Shown here piece by piece: positions 32,164-42,303 of a stretch of 64,000 nucleotides of DNA. Position 1 is the first letter of the stretch. Each line of letters begins with the position of its first letter. The notes under the pieces were generated by a model. That model ran no database searches, was not told where the DNA came from, and worked only from the letters and a program-made list of their open reading frames with translations. The position numbers and the translations under genes were made by a program. The stretch comes from JACMJL01 sp963791805 (lineage in GTDB: Bacteria > Bacillota > Clostridia > Clostridiales > Clostridiaceae), in contig CAWBTU010000006.1 in the NCBI GenBank assembly GCA_963791805.1, positions 992,001-1,056,000 of the forward strand. Direction: 5' to 3'.

Positions 32164-33744
32164 ATGGATAATAAAGTATATATTTTTGACAGCACACTAA
32201 GAGATGGGTCACAGGCTCAAGGAATATCTTTTAGTGTTAAAGACAAAATCAAAATAACTCAAAAATTAGATGAAATAGGAGTAAGCTACATTGAAGCTGG
32301 AAACCCTAGTTCGAACCCAAAAGATAATGAGTTTTTTGAAAAAATTAAAGAAATAAAGCTAAAAAATGCTAAGTTATGTGCTTTTGGAAGTACAAGAAAA
32401 GCAAACATTAAAGTAGAGGAAGATAGTAATATTAAGGCTCTGTTAAAATCGGGAGTTGAGGTAATATGTATCTTTGGAAAGACATGGGATTTTCATGTGA
32501 CAGATATAATAAAAACTACTTTAAATGAGAATTTAGCAATGATTAAAGATAGTATTTCTTATTTTAAGAAATTAAATAAGGAAGTAGTTTTTGATGCTGA
32601 GCATTTCTTTGATGGATATAAGAATAATCCGGAATATGCAATAAAAGTTTTAGATACTGCTAAAATTGCTGGTGCAGATTGGATTGTACTTTGTGATACT
32701 AATGGCGGTATGTTACCAGGAGAACTTAAGGAAATAGTTGATTCTTTAATTGAAAGAGGTTTTACTAATTTAGGAATTCACTGTCATGATGATTCTGGCA
32801 CAGCGGTTGCAAATTCACTAGTAGCAGTAGAATGCGGTATGAGACACGTTCAAGGTACTTTTACTGGACTTGGAGAAAGATGTGGAAATGCAAATCTAAG
32901 TACAATAATTGCAAATTTAATGCTTAAAATGAATTATTCTGCTATTCCTCTTGAAAATGTTGATAAATTAGTTAGTGATTATAGATATATATGCGAGATT
33001 AGCAATATCATACCTAATGAAAGGGCTCCATATGTAGGAAGCTGCGCTTTTGCTCATAAGGGGGGAATGCACATCGATGCTATTCAAAAAAACCCTATTT
33101 CTTTTGAACATATAAGTCCAATGGCAGTTGGTAACGAACGAAGTGTTCTTATGTCTGAAGTATCAGGTAGAAGTACAATTTTATCAATAATAAACAAGGT
33201 AAGCCCTGACATAAAAAAGGATTCGGTAGAAACTGCTAGGATTATGAAAAGACTTAAGGAGCTTGAGCATGAGGGTTATCAATTTGAAGGAGCTGAAGGA
33301 AGCTTTGAACTTCTAGTAAGGAAGGAACTTGGACTTTTTAGGCCTTCTTTTGAATTGATACAATATAAAGTTATGATAGATGACCCAAGTCCTACTGATC
33401 TTAGTGCTACAGTTGCAATGAAAATCAGAGTAAATGGTGTTGTAGAAGTAACTGCTGCAGAAGGCAGAGGACCGGTAAATGCTCTAGATATTGCACTTAG
33501 AAAAGCATTAAGTGTTTTTTATGAATCAATTGGATCCATGTATTTAACAGATTATAAGGTAAGAGTAATTGGCGGAAATAAAGCAACCAGTGCAAAGGTA
33601 CGTGTTATGATAGAATCTACAGATGGAAACACTACCTGGACTACAGTTGGAGTTTCATATGATATAGTTGAAGCTAGCTGGAAAGCACTAGTAGATTCAG
33701 TAGAATTCAGATTGCTTCAAGATGAAAAAGGGAATGGAAAATAA
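32164..33744 (+). CDS. cimA: (R)-citramalate synthase
   Basis: A 526-residue DRE-TIM metallolyase. N-terminal FDSTLRDGSQAQGISF gives the metal-binding Asp and catalytic Arg; metal His residues lie in LGIHCHDDSGTAVANS. A C-terminal LeuA allosteric-type dimer domain starts near residue 385. The YIEAGNPSSNPKD pattern and overall layout match CimA rather than LeuA. It condenses pyruvate with acetyl-CoA to citramalate, giving 2-oxobutanoate for isoleucine without threonine deaminase. GGTGG lies before ATG. Isopropylmalate isomerase (leuCD), needed for the next step, is not in the window. The preceding structured element may control it. Confidence 0.92.
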   Translation: MDNKVYIFDSTLRDGSQAQGISFSVKDKIKITQKLDEIGVSYIEAGNPSSNPKDNEFFEKIKEIKLKNAKLCAFGSTRKANIKVEEDSNIKALLKSGVEVICIFGKTWDFHVTDIIKTTLNENLAMIKDSISYFKKLNKEVVFDAEHFFDGYKNNPEYAIKVLDTAKIAGADWIVLCDTNGGMLPGELKEIVDSLIERGFTNLGIHCHDDSGTAVANSLVAVECGMRHVQGTFTGLGERCGNANLSTIIANLMLKMNYSAIPLENVDKLVSDYRYICEISNIIPNERAPYVGSCAFAHKGGMHIDAIQKNPISFEHISPMAVGNERSVLMSEVSGRSTILSIINKVSPDIKKDSVETARIMKRLKELEHEGYQFEGAEGSFELLVRKELGLFRPSFELIQYKVMIDDPSPTDLSATVAMKIRVNGVVEVTAAEGRGPVNALDIALRKALSVFYESIGSMYLTDYKVRVIGGNKATSAKVRVMIESTDGNTTWTTVGVSYDIVEASWKALVDSVEFRLLQDEKGNGK

Positions 33745-33766
33745 TAAAAAAATTGGGGGCATGAAA

Positions 33767-34834
33767 ATGAAAGAATACAAAATTGCAGTTATTGCTGGAG
33801 ATGGCATAGGTGTTGATATAACAGAGCAAGCTTTAAAAGTTATGGAAAAAGTAGCAGCAAAATTTGATACTAAATTAAATTTTGTAAAGTTGCTGGCTGG
33901 TGGATGTGCTATTGATGCATGTGGAACACCACTTCCAAAGGAAACTTTAGAAGAATGTAAAAAAAGTGATGCAGTACTTTTAGGTGCAGTTGGGGGACCT
34001 AAATGGGATGTATTACCTGGAGATCAAAGACCAGAAAAAGCACTATTAGGCTTAAGAGGCGGACTTGGATTATATGCTAATTTAAGACCTGCTAAAGTTT
34101 ATGATGTGTTAAAAGACGCTTCACCGTTAAAGGACAGCATAATAAATGAAGGTGTTGATCTTTTAGTAGTAAGAGAATTAACTGGGGGAATATATTTCGG
34201 AGAAAGAGGCAGAGAAAACGATGGCAACACTGCTTATGATACTGAAAGATATTCTGTAGATGAAATAAAAAGAATAGCACACTGCGCTTTTAAAGCTGCA
34301 ATGCTAAGAGATAAAAGAGTTACATCTGTAGATAAAGCTAATATCTTAGAATCTTCAAGATTATGGAGAGAAGTAGTTACTGAAGTAGCAAAGGAATATC
34401 CAGAGGTTGAATTAAGTCATTTGTATGTTGATAACACTGCAATGCAACTTGTAAGAAGACCATCTCAATTTGATGTTATTGTAACTAGCAATCTATTTGG
34501 TGATATATTATCTGATGAAGCATCCATGATTACAGGATCAATTGGTATGCTTGCATCTGCAAGTGTTAGAGAAGATAGCTTTGGAATGTATGAACCTATA
34601 CATGGTTCTGCACCTGATATTGCAGGTAAAGATTTAGCAAATCCTTTAGCACAAATATTGTCATGTGGAATGCTTTTTGAGTATTCATTAAATATGCCTG
34701 AAGCAGCAAGAGCTATAGAAGCTGCTGTTGAAGCGGTATTGAATAAAGGATATAGAACTGGTGATATTTATACTGAAGGAATGAAAAAGGTTGGAACTAA
34801 AGAAATGGGAGAATTAGTTTTAGCTGAAATCTAG
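33767..34834 (+). CDS. leuB: 3-isopropylmalate dehydrogenase
   Basis: About 355 residues. Start ATG at 33767 is favoured by GGGGG 7 nt upstream; an ATG two codons earlier is possible. Typical features: IAVIAGDGIGVDITEQALKV, LLGAVGGPKWD, LRGGLGLYANLRPAKVY, the substrate/metal region VRELTGGIYFGERG, DKANILESSRLWREV and the NAD-binding EPIHGSAPDIAGKDLANP. It oxidises isopropylmalate (leucine) and, in the citramalate route, 3-methylmalate to 2-oxobutanoate. Placed after cimA it probably does both. Confidence 0.95.
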   Translation: MKEYKIAVIAGDGIGVDITEQALKVMEKVAAKFDTKLNFVKLLAGGCAIDACGTPLPKETLEECKKSDAVLLGAVGGPKWDVLPGDQRPEKALLGLRGGLGLYANLRPAKVYDVLKDASPLKDSIINEGVDLLVVRELTGGIYFGERGRENDGNTAYDTERYSVDEIKRIAHCAFKAAMLRDKRVTSVDKANILESSRLWREVVTEVAKEYPEVELSHLYVDNTAMQLVRRPSQFDVIVTSNLFGDILSDEASMITGSIGMLASASVREDSFGMYEPIHGSAPDIAGKDLANPLAQILSCGMLFEYSLNMPEAARAIEAAVEAVLNKGYRTGDIYTEGMKKVGTKEMGELVLAEI

Positions 34835-34845
34835 GAGGGGTAATT

Positions 34846-36510
34846 ATGAAATCAGATGCAACAAAAAAAGGTGTTGAAAGAGCACCTCATCGTTCACTTC
34901 TTAAGGCTTTAGGCTTTATAGATGAAGAGATGAATAAACCACTTATTGGAGTGGTCAATTCTTATAGTGAAATTGTTCCAGGACATATGAATTTAGATAA
35001 AATAGCACAGGCAGTTAAAGATGGAATTAGAATGGCTGGAGGAATACCAGTGGAATTTGGTACCATAGCTGTTTGTGATGGAATTGCAATGAATCATACG
35101 GGAATGAGTTATTCTCTTCCTTCAAGACAGTTAATTGCCGATAGTATTGAAATTGTTGCTGAGGCGCATGCGTTTGATGGTTTGGTTTTTATACCAAGCT
35201 GCGACAAAGTTGTACCTGGCATGTTAATGGCTGCAGGTAGAATCAATGTGCCTTCAATATTTATTAGTGGTGGAGCTATGCTTGCAGGAAAGACAAATGG
35301 TAGGATTACTGATTTAAATTCAGTGTTTGAAGGTGTTGGTGCTGTAAATTCTGGTAAAATGTCACAAGAAGAACTTTGTGAACTAGAAAACTCAGCCTGT
35401 CCAACCTGTGGTTCTTGTTCTGGTATGTTTACAGCAAATTCAATGAATTGTTTAACAGAAGTATTAGGGATGGCACTGCCATTTAATGGTACTATTCCTG
35501 CAGTTTACTCTGAAAGATTAAGACTTGCAAAAAAAACTGGTATGCAAATTATGGAACTTGTTAAGGCTGATATAAAACCTAGAGATATTATGACACAAGA
35601 TACATTTACAAATGCTATTACAGCAGATATGGCACTTGGCTGTTCAACAAACTCACTTCTTCATTTGCCAGCAATAGCTTATGAAGTAGGTGTCGAAATT
35701 GATTTGGATTACGTCAATGTAATAAACGCTAGAACACCTAATATTTGCAAGTTAAGCCCTGCAGGAAGTCATCATGTGGAGGATTTGCATCTAGCAGGTG
35801 GAATTTCAGCGGTATTAAATGTATTAGTAGGTAAAGATTTATTAAATAATGATTGTATGACTGTTACTGGAAATACTATTTATGAAAATGTAAAAAATGC
35901 TAAAATAAAAAATAATGAAGTTATTAGGTCTGCTGAAGCCCCATATAGTCCAACAGGAGGACTTGTAGTTTTAAAAGGCTCACTGGCACCAGATGGAGCA
36001 GTAGTTAAAAAATCAGCTGTGGCTCCTGAAATGATGAAACACACTGGTCCAGCAAGAGTTTTTGACAGTGAAGAAGAAGTATCAGCAGCAATTTTTGATG
36101 GAAAGATTAATGCTGGAGATGTAGTGGTTATTAGGTATGAAGGACCAAAAGGCGGACCAGGAATGAAGGAGATGCTTTCTCCAACTGCATCTTTGGCTGG
36201 AATGGGATTAGATAAAAGTGTTGCGTTAATAACTGATGGAAGATTTTCCGGAGCAACTAGGGGCGCTTCAATTGGCCATGTTTCTCCAGAAGCAGCTGAA
36301 GGTGGACCAATTGCTCTTGTAAAAGAAGGAGATCTCATAGAAATAGATATAGAGAATAAAATCTTAAATTTACTTGTTGACGATGAAGAATTAAAGAAAA
36401 GAAAACCTGAAGGCAAAATGAAAGAAGCAAAAGGCTATTTAAGAACTTACAGAAATTCAGTTTCTTCAGCTAATAAAGGGGCGATTTTTCCTAATTCAAG
36501 GAGGGACTGA
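34846..36510 (+). CDS. ilvD: Dihydroxy-acid dehydratase
   Basis: A 554-residue iron-sulfur enzyme dehydrating dihydroxyisovalerate or dihydroxymethylvalerate to the 2-oxo acids of valine and isoleucine. Cluster cysteines: SCDKVVPGM, CPTCGSCSGMFTANSMNCL. Other markers: PHRSLLKALGF near the start and TDGRFSGATRGASIGHVSPEAAEGGP near the end. AGGAGGGG precedes ATG, 11 bp after leuB. Cytosolic; the exposed cluster makes such enzymes oxygen sensitive, which suits an anaerobe. Full family length. Confidence 0.97.
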   Translation: MKSDATKKGVERAPHRSLLKALGFIDEEMNKPLIGVVNSYSEIVPGHMNLDKIAQAVKDGIRMAGGIPVEFGTIAVCDGIAMNHTGMSYSLPSRQLIADSIEIVAEAHAFDGLVFIPSCDKVVPGMLMAAGRINVPSIFISGGAMLAGKTNGRITDLNSVFEGVGAVNSGKMSQEELCELENSACPTCGSCSGMFTANSMNCLTEVLGMALPFNGTIPAVYSERLRLAKKTGMQIMELVKADIKPRDIMTQDTFTNAITADMALGCSTNSLLHLPAIAYEVGVEIDLDYVNVINARTPNICKLSPAGSHHVEDLHLAGGISAVLNVLVGKDLLNNDCMTVTGNTIYENVKNAKIKNNEVIRSAEAPYSPTGGLVVLKGSLAPDGAVVKKSAVAPEMMKHTGPARVFDSEEEVSAAIFDGKINAGDVVVIRYEGPKGGPGMKEMLSPTASLAGMGLDKSVALITDGRFSGATRGASIGHVSPEAAEGGPIALVKEGDLIEIDIENKILNLLVDDEELKKRKPEGKMKEAKGYLRTYRNSVSSANKGAIFPNSRRD

Positions 36511-36511
36511 C

Positions 36512-38173
36512 ATGAAAATTAGAGGAGCAAAAATTCTCCTTGAATGTTTAAAAGAACAAGGGGTTGACATGATTTTTGGATACCCTGGTGGAAGCGTATT
36601 AAATATTTATGATGAGATATATTCAGTAGAAGGCTTAACACATATTTTAGTTTCCCATGAACAAGGTGCAGCACATGCTGCTGATGGTTATGCTAGAGCA
36701 ACAGGAAAGGTTGGGGTATGTCTTGCTACCTCAGGACCTGGTGCAACAAATCTAGTAACTGGTATTGCTACTGCGTTTATGGATTCTGTTCCTATGATTG
36801 CAATTACAGGTCAAGTAGGAACTGCATTAATTGGCAAAGACTCTTTTCAAGAAGTTGATATTGTTGGAATAACTATGCCCATAACAAAGCATAATTTTAT
36901 AGTTAAAAATGTTGAAGATTTAGCTCCGACAATCAGAAAAGCCTTTAAAATTGCTACAAGTGGAAGACCGGGCCCAGTACTTATTGATATTCCTAAAGAT
37001 GTTACAGCTAAGGAATGTGAGTATCAACCAGAAAAGCCTTTTTGTATTGAGAAAAAACAGGTTAATAAACAGCAGCTTGAAGAAGCACTTGAAGCAATAA
37101 GTACTTGTACTAAACCAGTAATAGTTGTTGGTGGAGGCTGTAATATAGCTGAAGCGCAACAAGGATTATTTGAACTTCAAGATAAGTTAAAATGCCCAGT
37201 ATGCTGTACAATGATGGGATTAGGTGCTTTTGATGGATTACATCCTATGTTTACAGGTATGCTTGGAATGCATGGAACCTTTGCTTCAAATAAGTGTATA
37301 ACTTCAAGTGATTTAGTTATAGCAGTAGGAGCTAGGTTTAGTGATAGAGTTATTAGTGATTCTAGTACCTTTGCTGTAAATGCTAAAGTAATTCATATTG
37401 ATATTGATGAAGCTGAGGTTTCTAAAAATATTAAGGCTGATACTTGGGTTATTGGCAGTGTACCAGATGTTTTAAAAGATTTGCTACAAAACTTACCTGG
37501 AAGAGAAGCAAATGAGTGGACTACTTTTGCTAAAGATTTGATTAAAACAGATAAGGATAAGGTTATCAAAGTTAAAGAAAGTGATTCCGTAAATCCTGTT
37601 TATGTTATTAATAAACTTCATGAGTTAACAAAAGGAAATGCAATTTTAACTACAGAAGTTGGTCAAAATCAAATTTGGGCTACTCAAGCATATACCTATA
37701 CTAAACCTAGAACTTTTATTAGTTCTGGAGGACTTGGAACAATGGGATACGGTTTTGGAGCTGCAATAGGTGCTAGCTTAGGAACAGGTGAAGCTGTTTT
37801 TGATATCGCAGGAGATGGAAGTTTTAGAATGAATCTAAACGAACTTGGAACTGCAGTAAGGTATAATGTTCCTGTAAAAATAATTCTATTAAACAACGGC
37901 GTATTAGGCATGGTTAGGCAGTGGCAGAATTTGTTCTACAGCAAGAGGTTTTCAGGTACTACCTTGGAAAAAGCAACTGATTTTGTGAAGATTGCTGAAG
38001 GCTTTGGTGCCCGTGGAATTAGAGTTGAAAATAATGGTCAAGTAGAAGAAGCTTTAAAACAAGCAATGGAGTGGGATGGACCAGTAGTTATTGATTTTAG
38101 GGTAGACCCTGATGCAATGGCTTCACCAATGGTACCACCTGGTGCAAGTATAGAGATGATGGTAGAGGTATAG
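36512..38173 (+). CDS. ilvB: Acetolactate synthase large (catalytic) subunit
   Basis: A 553-residue thiamine-diphosphate enzyme joining two pyruvates to acetolactate, or pyruvate with 2-oxobutanoate to acetohydroxybutyrate. N-terminal GYPGGSVLNIYDEI, catalytic Glu in SHEQGAAHAADGYARATGKVG, a central FAD-binding domain, and the ThDP/Mg motif GDGSFRMNLNELGTAVRYNVPVK with NNGVLGMVRQWQ. Start ATG is two bases after the ilvD stop with AGGAGGGA upstream. Its regulatory subunit is encoded first in the operon. A 20-bp palindrome (38169-38188) overlaps the stop codon and may help termination. Confidence 0.97.
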   Translation: MKIRGAKILLECLKEQGVDMIFGYPGGSVLNIYDEIYSVEGLTHILVSHEQGAAHAADGYARATGKVGVCLATSGPGATNLVTGIATAFMDSVPMIAITGQVGTALIGKDSFQEVDIVGITMPITKHNFIVKNVEDLAPTIRKAFKIATSGRPGPVLIDIPKDVTAKECEYQPEKPFCIEKKQVNKQQLEEALEAISTCTKPVIVVGGGCNIAEAQQGLFELQDKLKCPVCCTMMGLGAFDGLHPMFTGMLGMHGTFASNKCITSSDLVIAVGARFSDRVISDSSTFAVNAKVIHIDIDEAEVSKNIKADTWVIGSVPDVLKDLLQNLPGREANEWTTFAKDLIKTDKDKVIKVKESDSVNPVYVINKLHELTKGNAILTTEVGQNQIWATQAYTYTKPRTFISSGGLGTMGYGFGAAIGASLGTGEAVFDIAGDGSFRMNLNELGTAVRYNVPVKIILLNNGVLGMVRQWQNLFYSKRFSGTTLEKATDFVKIAEGFGARGIRVENNGQVEEALKQAMEWDGPVVIDFRVDPDAMASPMVPPGASIEMMVEV

Positions 38174-38285
38174 TAATTAATTACTATATCTCTTTTATAT
38201 TTTAACAATAATTAACATTTGCATAATATTACCTTAATATTTAAATTGTAAAATTCAAAGTGTTGAATATTAAGGAGGTAAATAC

Positions 38286-39860
38286 ATGAAAAGCAAGAAA
38301 ATATGGATTAGTCTAGCAATGTGTTTTATGATTTTAGTTACTGCAATGTTTACAGGCTGTGGAGGCAAAAAATCTGATGAAAAAAGTGCAAAGGTAAACA
38401 CTTATTCAGGTAAAAAACCTAAGTATGTATTTTTGTTTGTGGGCGATGGAATGGCAATGCCACAAATAAGTGTAACTGAAGATTATCTTGGTAAAATGAA
38501 AAATGCAAATTCACCAGAAGTATCAAAACTTCACTTTACACAATTTCCATCTCAAGGAATGAGTACAACTTTTGATGCAGGTAGTTTTATTACAGATTCC
38601 GCATCTGCAGGTACCGCAATAGCGTCAGGAAATAAAACTCTATCAGGTGTAATTAACATGGATCCTAAAAAGACCCAAAAATTTGAATCTGTAGCTGAAA
38701 TGGCTAAGAAGGCTGGAATGAAAATAGGAGTTGTTTCATCAGTTTCTTTAGATCATGCTACTCCAGCAAGTTTTTATGCTCACCAACCAACAAGAAGCAA
38801 TTATTATGATATAGAACTTGAATTAGGAAAAAGTGGTTTCAACTATTTTGGAGGTGGTGGATTTCTAACTCCAAAGGGCAAAGAAAATGATAAACCTGAT
38901 GCTTTTGAAGAAGCAAAAAAGAATGGTTATAAGGTAGTAAATACAAAAGAAGAGTTTAATAAATTAGATTCAAAGTCAAGCAAGATAATTGCTACAAGTC
39001 CAGTTCTTGATTCTGAGAAGGCTTTATCGTATAGCATTAACAAGAATGCTGATGGCATAAGTTTAGCTGAATTTACTCAAAAGGGTATAGATGTGCTAGA
39101 TAATGATAAGGGTTTCTTTATGATGATTGAAGGGGGAAAAATAGACTGGTCATGCCATGCAAATGATGCAGCTACAACTATTCAAGAAGTTATTGCTTAC
39201 GACCAAGCTGTACAAAAAGCTATAGATTTTTATAACAAGCATAAGGATGAAACTTTAATACTAACCACAGCAGATCATGAAACAGGCGGACTTGGAATAG
39301 GCTTTGCAGGAACAGATTATTCAACTTTCTTTGAAAAGCTAGAAAAACAAAATATATCCTATGATGAATTTACAAACAAAGTTAATCAATATAGGAAGGA
39401 TGGACATACTCCTGAAAATGCTAAAATAGAAGATTTGCTCCCTATTATAAAACAATATTACGGTTTAGACGCAATGGATGAAACTACTTATAACGACCTA
39501 TATAAGAAAGCTAATGATAGTAAGAATCCAGACAAAGACGCAGCAAAGCAAATAAGTATGGCAATAAGTCCTAAAGATATGGAAGAACTTAAAACTTCAT
39601 TAAGTCAAAGTATGCTGGAATCTTCAAAGCGAAGTACTGATGAACAAGCTAAATTACTATATGGTGGGTATGATCCTCTTACTATGTCAATTACTCACAT
39701 AATTGACCATAAAGCTGGTATTGGTTTTACAACTTATGCGCATACAGGAGTGCCTGTACCAGTTTATGCTATGGGAAAAGGTGAAGAGCTTTTTAAAGGA
39801 TTCTATGATAACACAGATATATTTAAAAAAATGGTATCAATAATGGGTTTATCTAAATAA
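38286..39860 (+). CDS. Alkaline phosphatase lipoprotein (PhoA family)
   Basis: 524 residues. A lipoprotein signal peptide with lipobox FTGC-G places it on the outer face of the membrane. Alkaline phosphatase motifs: metal-binding FVGDGMAMPQ, the nucleophile Ser in FITDSASAGTAIASG, DHATPASFYAH, MIEGGKIDWSCHANDA and TTADHETGG. All zinc/magnesium ligands seem present. It releases phosphate from external esters. AAGGAGG lies 6 nt before ATG. Monocistronic, with its own terminator; Pho regulation is plausible, but no clear PHO box was identified. Confidence 0.95.
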   Translation: MKSKKIWISLAMCFMILVTAMFTGCGGKKSDEKSAKVNTYSGKKPKYVFLFVGDGMAMPQISVTEDYLGKMKNANSPEVSKLHFTQFPSQGMSTTFDAGSFITDSASAGTAIASGNKTLSGVINMDPKKTQKFESVAEMAKKAGMKIGVVSSVSLDHATPASFYAHQPTRSNYYDIELELGKSGFNYFGGGGFLTPKGKENDKPDAFEEAKKNGYKVVNTKEEFNKLDSKSSKIIATSPVLDSEKALSYSINKNADGISLAEFTQKGIDVLDNDKGFFMMIEGGKIDWSCHANDAATTIQEVIAYDQAVQKAIDFYNKHKDETLILTTADHETGGLGIGFAGTDYSTFFEKLEKQNISYDEFTNKVNQYRKDGHTPENAKIEDLLPIIKQYYGLDAMDETTYNDLYKKANDSKNPDKDAAKQISMAISPKDMEELKTSLSQSMLESSKRSTDEQAKLLYGGYDPLTMSITHIIDHKAGIGFTTYAHTGVPVPVYAMGKGEELFKGFYDNTDIFKKMVSIMGLSK

Positions 39861-39869
39861 ATATTTATA

Positions 39870-39905
39870 AAGCGGGACAAATGATTTTGCTCCCGCTTGT
39901 TTTTT
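39870..39905 (+). terminator. Intrinsic terminator
   Basis: Stem AAGCGGGA/TCCCGCTT around a 13-nt loop with GTTTTTT after it, directly downstream of the alkaline phosphatase gene. Confidence 0.92.
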
Positions 39906-39921
39906 AGGAGATGACTGTATT

Positions 39922-41055
39922 ATGAAAATAAAAATCAGACAAGATATCATAGTAATTCTAGTAATGATAGTAGTGAATTTAATACTTTTCTTTTTACCAA
40001 CAGGATTTGAAGATAAATATAATCACAGCATGAGGAGCAAAGCCCTAGTTTTATCTGTTGATGATTCACATATTGAGCAAAGGGGAATAGTGAAGACCGG
40101 AGTAGAGACAGTTAATGTAAGGATTCTTAATGGTAAGTTTAAAGGAAAGGAATTTGCTTCGCCGAATGAACTTAAAGGTCAACTAGAACTTGATAAAATG
40201 TTTAAAAAAGGGGATAAAGCTCTAGTAGTTATTGACCATAGTGGAAATGAAATTGTTTTTGTAAATGTAATAGATCATTATAGGATAAACATTGAAGCAA
40301 TTCTTTTTTTAATATTCATTATAATTCTAATCGGATTTTCAGGGATAATAGGTTTAAAGACAGTGCTTTCATTTATATTTACAATTCTATCTATATGGAA
40401 AGTATTAATTCCATTATTTTTAAAAGGTTATGATCCTGTTCTTATATCATTAATTATTACTACCGTTATAATTGCAGTAACTACACACCTAGTTGGCGGT
40501 CTAAATAAAAAATCTCTGGTTGCTTTTTTAGGAGCTTTTATAGGTATGTGTACAACTTGTATATTAGCATTAGTTTTTGGAAAGCAGTTCAAATTACATG
40601 GAGCAATATTACCTTTTTCAGAATCACTACTTTATTCTGGCTATGGTAATCTTAATTTAACTAGAATTTTTCTTTCAGGAATATTTATTGCGTCCTCTGG
40701 TGCATTAATGGATGTAACAATGGATATTTCAGCTTCAGTTTATGAATTAGTTCTTATAAACCCTGAGATTTCAAGAATTAAAGCTATTAAGGCAGGTTTT
40801 TCAGTAGCTAAGGCTGTTATCGGAACCATGGCTAGCACTTTACTTTTAGCATACTCTGGAGGATATACAGCTATGCTAATGGTTTTTATGGCGCAAGGGA
40901 CACCTGTTATAAATATTATGAATCTAACCTATGTTTCTGCAGAAATTCTGCATACTTTAGTAGGAAGCTTCGGACTTGTTTTAGTTGCACCAATAACCGC
41001 AGTATTAGCTGGATTTATGTTTACTGGCAAAGTAAAGAAAGTAATGGAGATATAA
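39922..41055 (+). CDS. YibE/F-family membrane protein
   Basis: A 377-residue integral membrane protein. After one N-terminal hydrophobic segment (about 9-25) there is an extracytoplasmic beta-rich stretch of about 100 residues, then seven or eight membrane segments from residue 125 on, with the family-typical region IFIASSGALMDVTMDISASVYEL. The YibE/F family (PF07907) is widespread in Firmicutes and has no firmly established function; a transport role has been suggested. ATG with AGGAGATG upstream, immediately after the preceding terminator, so transcription here needs its own promoter or read-through. Confidence 0.88.
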   Translation: MKIKIRQDIIVILVMIVVNLILFFLPTGFEDKYNHSMRSKALVLSVDDSHIEQRGIVKTGVETVNVRILNGKFKGKEFASPNELKGQLELDKMFKKGDKALVVIDHSGNEIVFVNVIDHYRINIEAILFLIFIIILIGFSGIIGLKTVLSFIFTILSIWKVLIPLFLKGYDPVLISLIITTVIIAVTTHLVGGLNKKSLVAFLGAFIGMCTTCILALVFGKQFKLHGAILPFSESLLYSGYGNLNLTRIFLSGIFIASSGALMDVTMDISASVYELVLINPEISRIKAIKAGFSVAKAVIGTMASTLLLAYSGGYTAMLMVFMAQGTPVINIMNLTYVSAEILHTLVGSFGLVLVAPITAVLAGFMFTGKVKKVMEI

Positions 41056-41135
41056 AGATGACGGTATATATAGTTGTGCCCTAGTATAGATGTTTTAAAA
41101 AAATCAAATACTAAACATTATCAGAGGTGGTAAAA

Positions 41136-42251
41136 ATGGAAGTTGCTATTATGGGAGCAGGAATTGCAGGTCTATCTTGTGCTATAACACTAGAAAAACA
41201 AGGAGTTAAGCCAACCATATTTGAAAAAAGAAATTGTGTAGGGGATAGATTTGTAAATGCAGAAGCAATGTTTAGTGTTTTTAATAGACCTATAAAAGAT
41301 AGTTTAGTTTATCTTGCAGATAATTATAATATAAATTTAAAACCTATATGTGAAGTTAATAAATTGTTTATCCATTCTAAAAATCAACTTAGCAGTATTG
41401 ATACAAAAATTGGTTATACAAATATCAGAGGTAGGCATGAAGATTCATATGAACACCAATTAGAGAAACAAATAGAATCAAAAATTAATTTTAATTCAAT
41501 CTATGAGTATGAAGAACTATGTAAAAACTTTCAACATGTAATACTAGCTACCGGAGATGGAGAATACGCATGCCATTTAGGAAATTATAAGACTGACCTT
41601 ACTTGCACCATAAAAGGAGCAACAGTTGAAGGTGAATTTGTTAAAGATATTCCTCATGTGTGGTTTAATTATGAGATATTACCCAAAGGATATGCGTGGG
41701 TTATCCCTTTTTCTGAAAGAGAGGCTAATATTGTTATTGCTTACCCTGATTATCCTGAAAATATTAAACTTGATATAAATACTATGTGGGAGAAATTTTA
41801 CAATTTAGCTTGTAAAGCTTTAGATCAAAACTTTAAGATAACTGATAGATTTGAGATTACTAGGTATATGATGGGAATATGTAATAGACCTAAAGTTGAT
41901 AATACCTATTTTGTTGGAAATTGTTTCGGAACTATTTCACCTGGACTAGGTTTCGGACAGTTTACTTCAATATTAACAGGCGTATACTCCGCTTATGACA
42001 TATGTGGTATAGGAGAATATGAAGAGCTGGTTAAACCATTACTTGAAAATTATAATCATTCTCTTGTTTTAAGAAGATACCTAGAAAATTTAAATGATAA
42101 TGAACTAGATTTTGCAATAAAAAACATAGATAAAAGAATTATCAGTGAATTAATTGATAAAGCATGCAGTAGTAATAGTAAAATTCAATTGTTAAAAGGA
42201 GTTACTCCATTTATGAGATTTTTCAATTATTACAAACATTCAAAAGATTAA
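41136..42251 (+). CDS. FAD-dependent oxidoreductase, geranylgeranyl reductase-like
   Basis: About 371 residues; ATG at 41136 with AGAGGTGG 5 nt upstream. The N-terminus is a classic FAD Rossmann motif (VAIMGAGIAGLSCAITLEKQG, ending in a Glu in FEKRN). The second FAD motif is near residue 145 (VILATGDGE), and a C-terminal FVGNCFGTISPGLGFGQFTSI segment is typical of the GGR/flavin monooxygenase group. The substrate is unknown; relatives reduce isoprenoid chains or hydroxylate aromatics. No partner gene suggests a pathway. Confidence 0.82.
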   Translation: MEVAIMGAGIAGLSCAITLEKQGVKPTIFEKRNCVGDRFVNAEAMFSVFNRPIKDSLVYLADNYNINLKPICEVNKLFIHSKNQLSSIDTKIGYTNIRGRHEDSYEHQLEKQIESKINFNSIYEYEELCKNFQHVILATGDGEYACHLGNYKTDLTCTIKGATVEGEFVKDIPHVWFNYEILPKGYAWVIPFSEREANIVIAYPDYPENIKLDINTMWEKFYNLACKALDQNFKITDRFEITRYMMGICNRPKVDNTYFVGNCFGTISPGLGFGQFTSILTGVYSAYDICGIGEYEELVKPLLENYNHSLVLRRYLENLNDNELDFAIKNIDKRIISELIDKACSSNSKIQLLKGVTPFMRFFNYYKHSKD

Positions 42252-42303
42252 CAATAACTTTTTTAAATCTTTTTCGTATTAAACATATGAGTAGGTGTTT
42301 ATT

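Noticed and set aside
32164..33744. 2-isopropylmalate synthase (leuA).
   Set aside because: The N-terminal pattern, the YIEAGNPSSNP segment and the length fit citramalate synthase better, and the operon is for isoleucine/valine.
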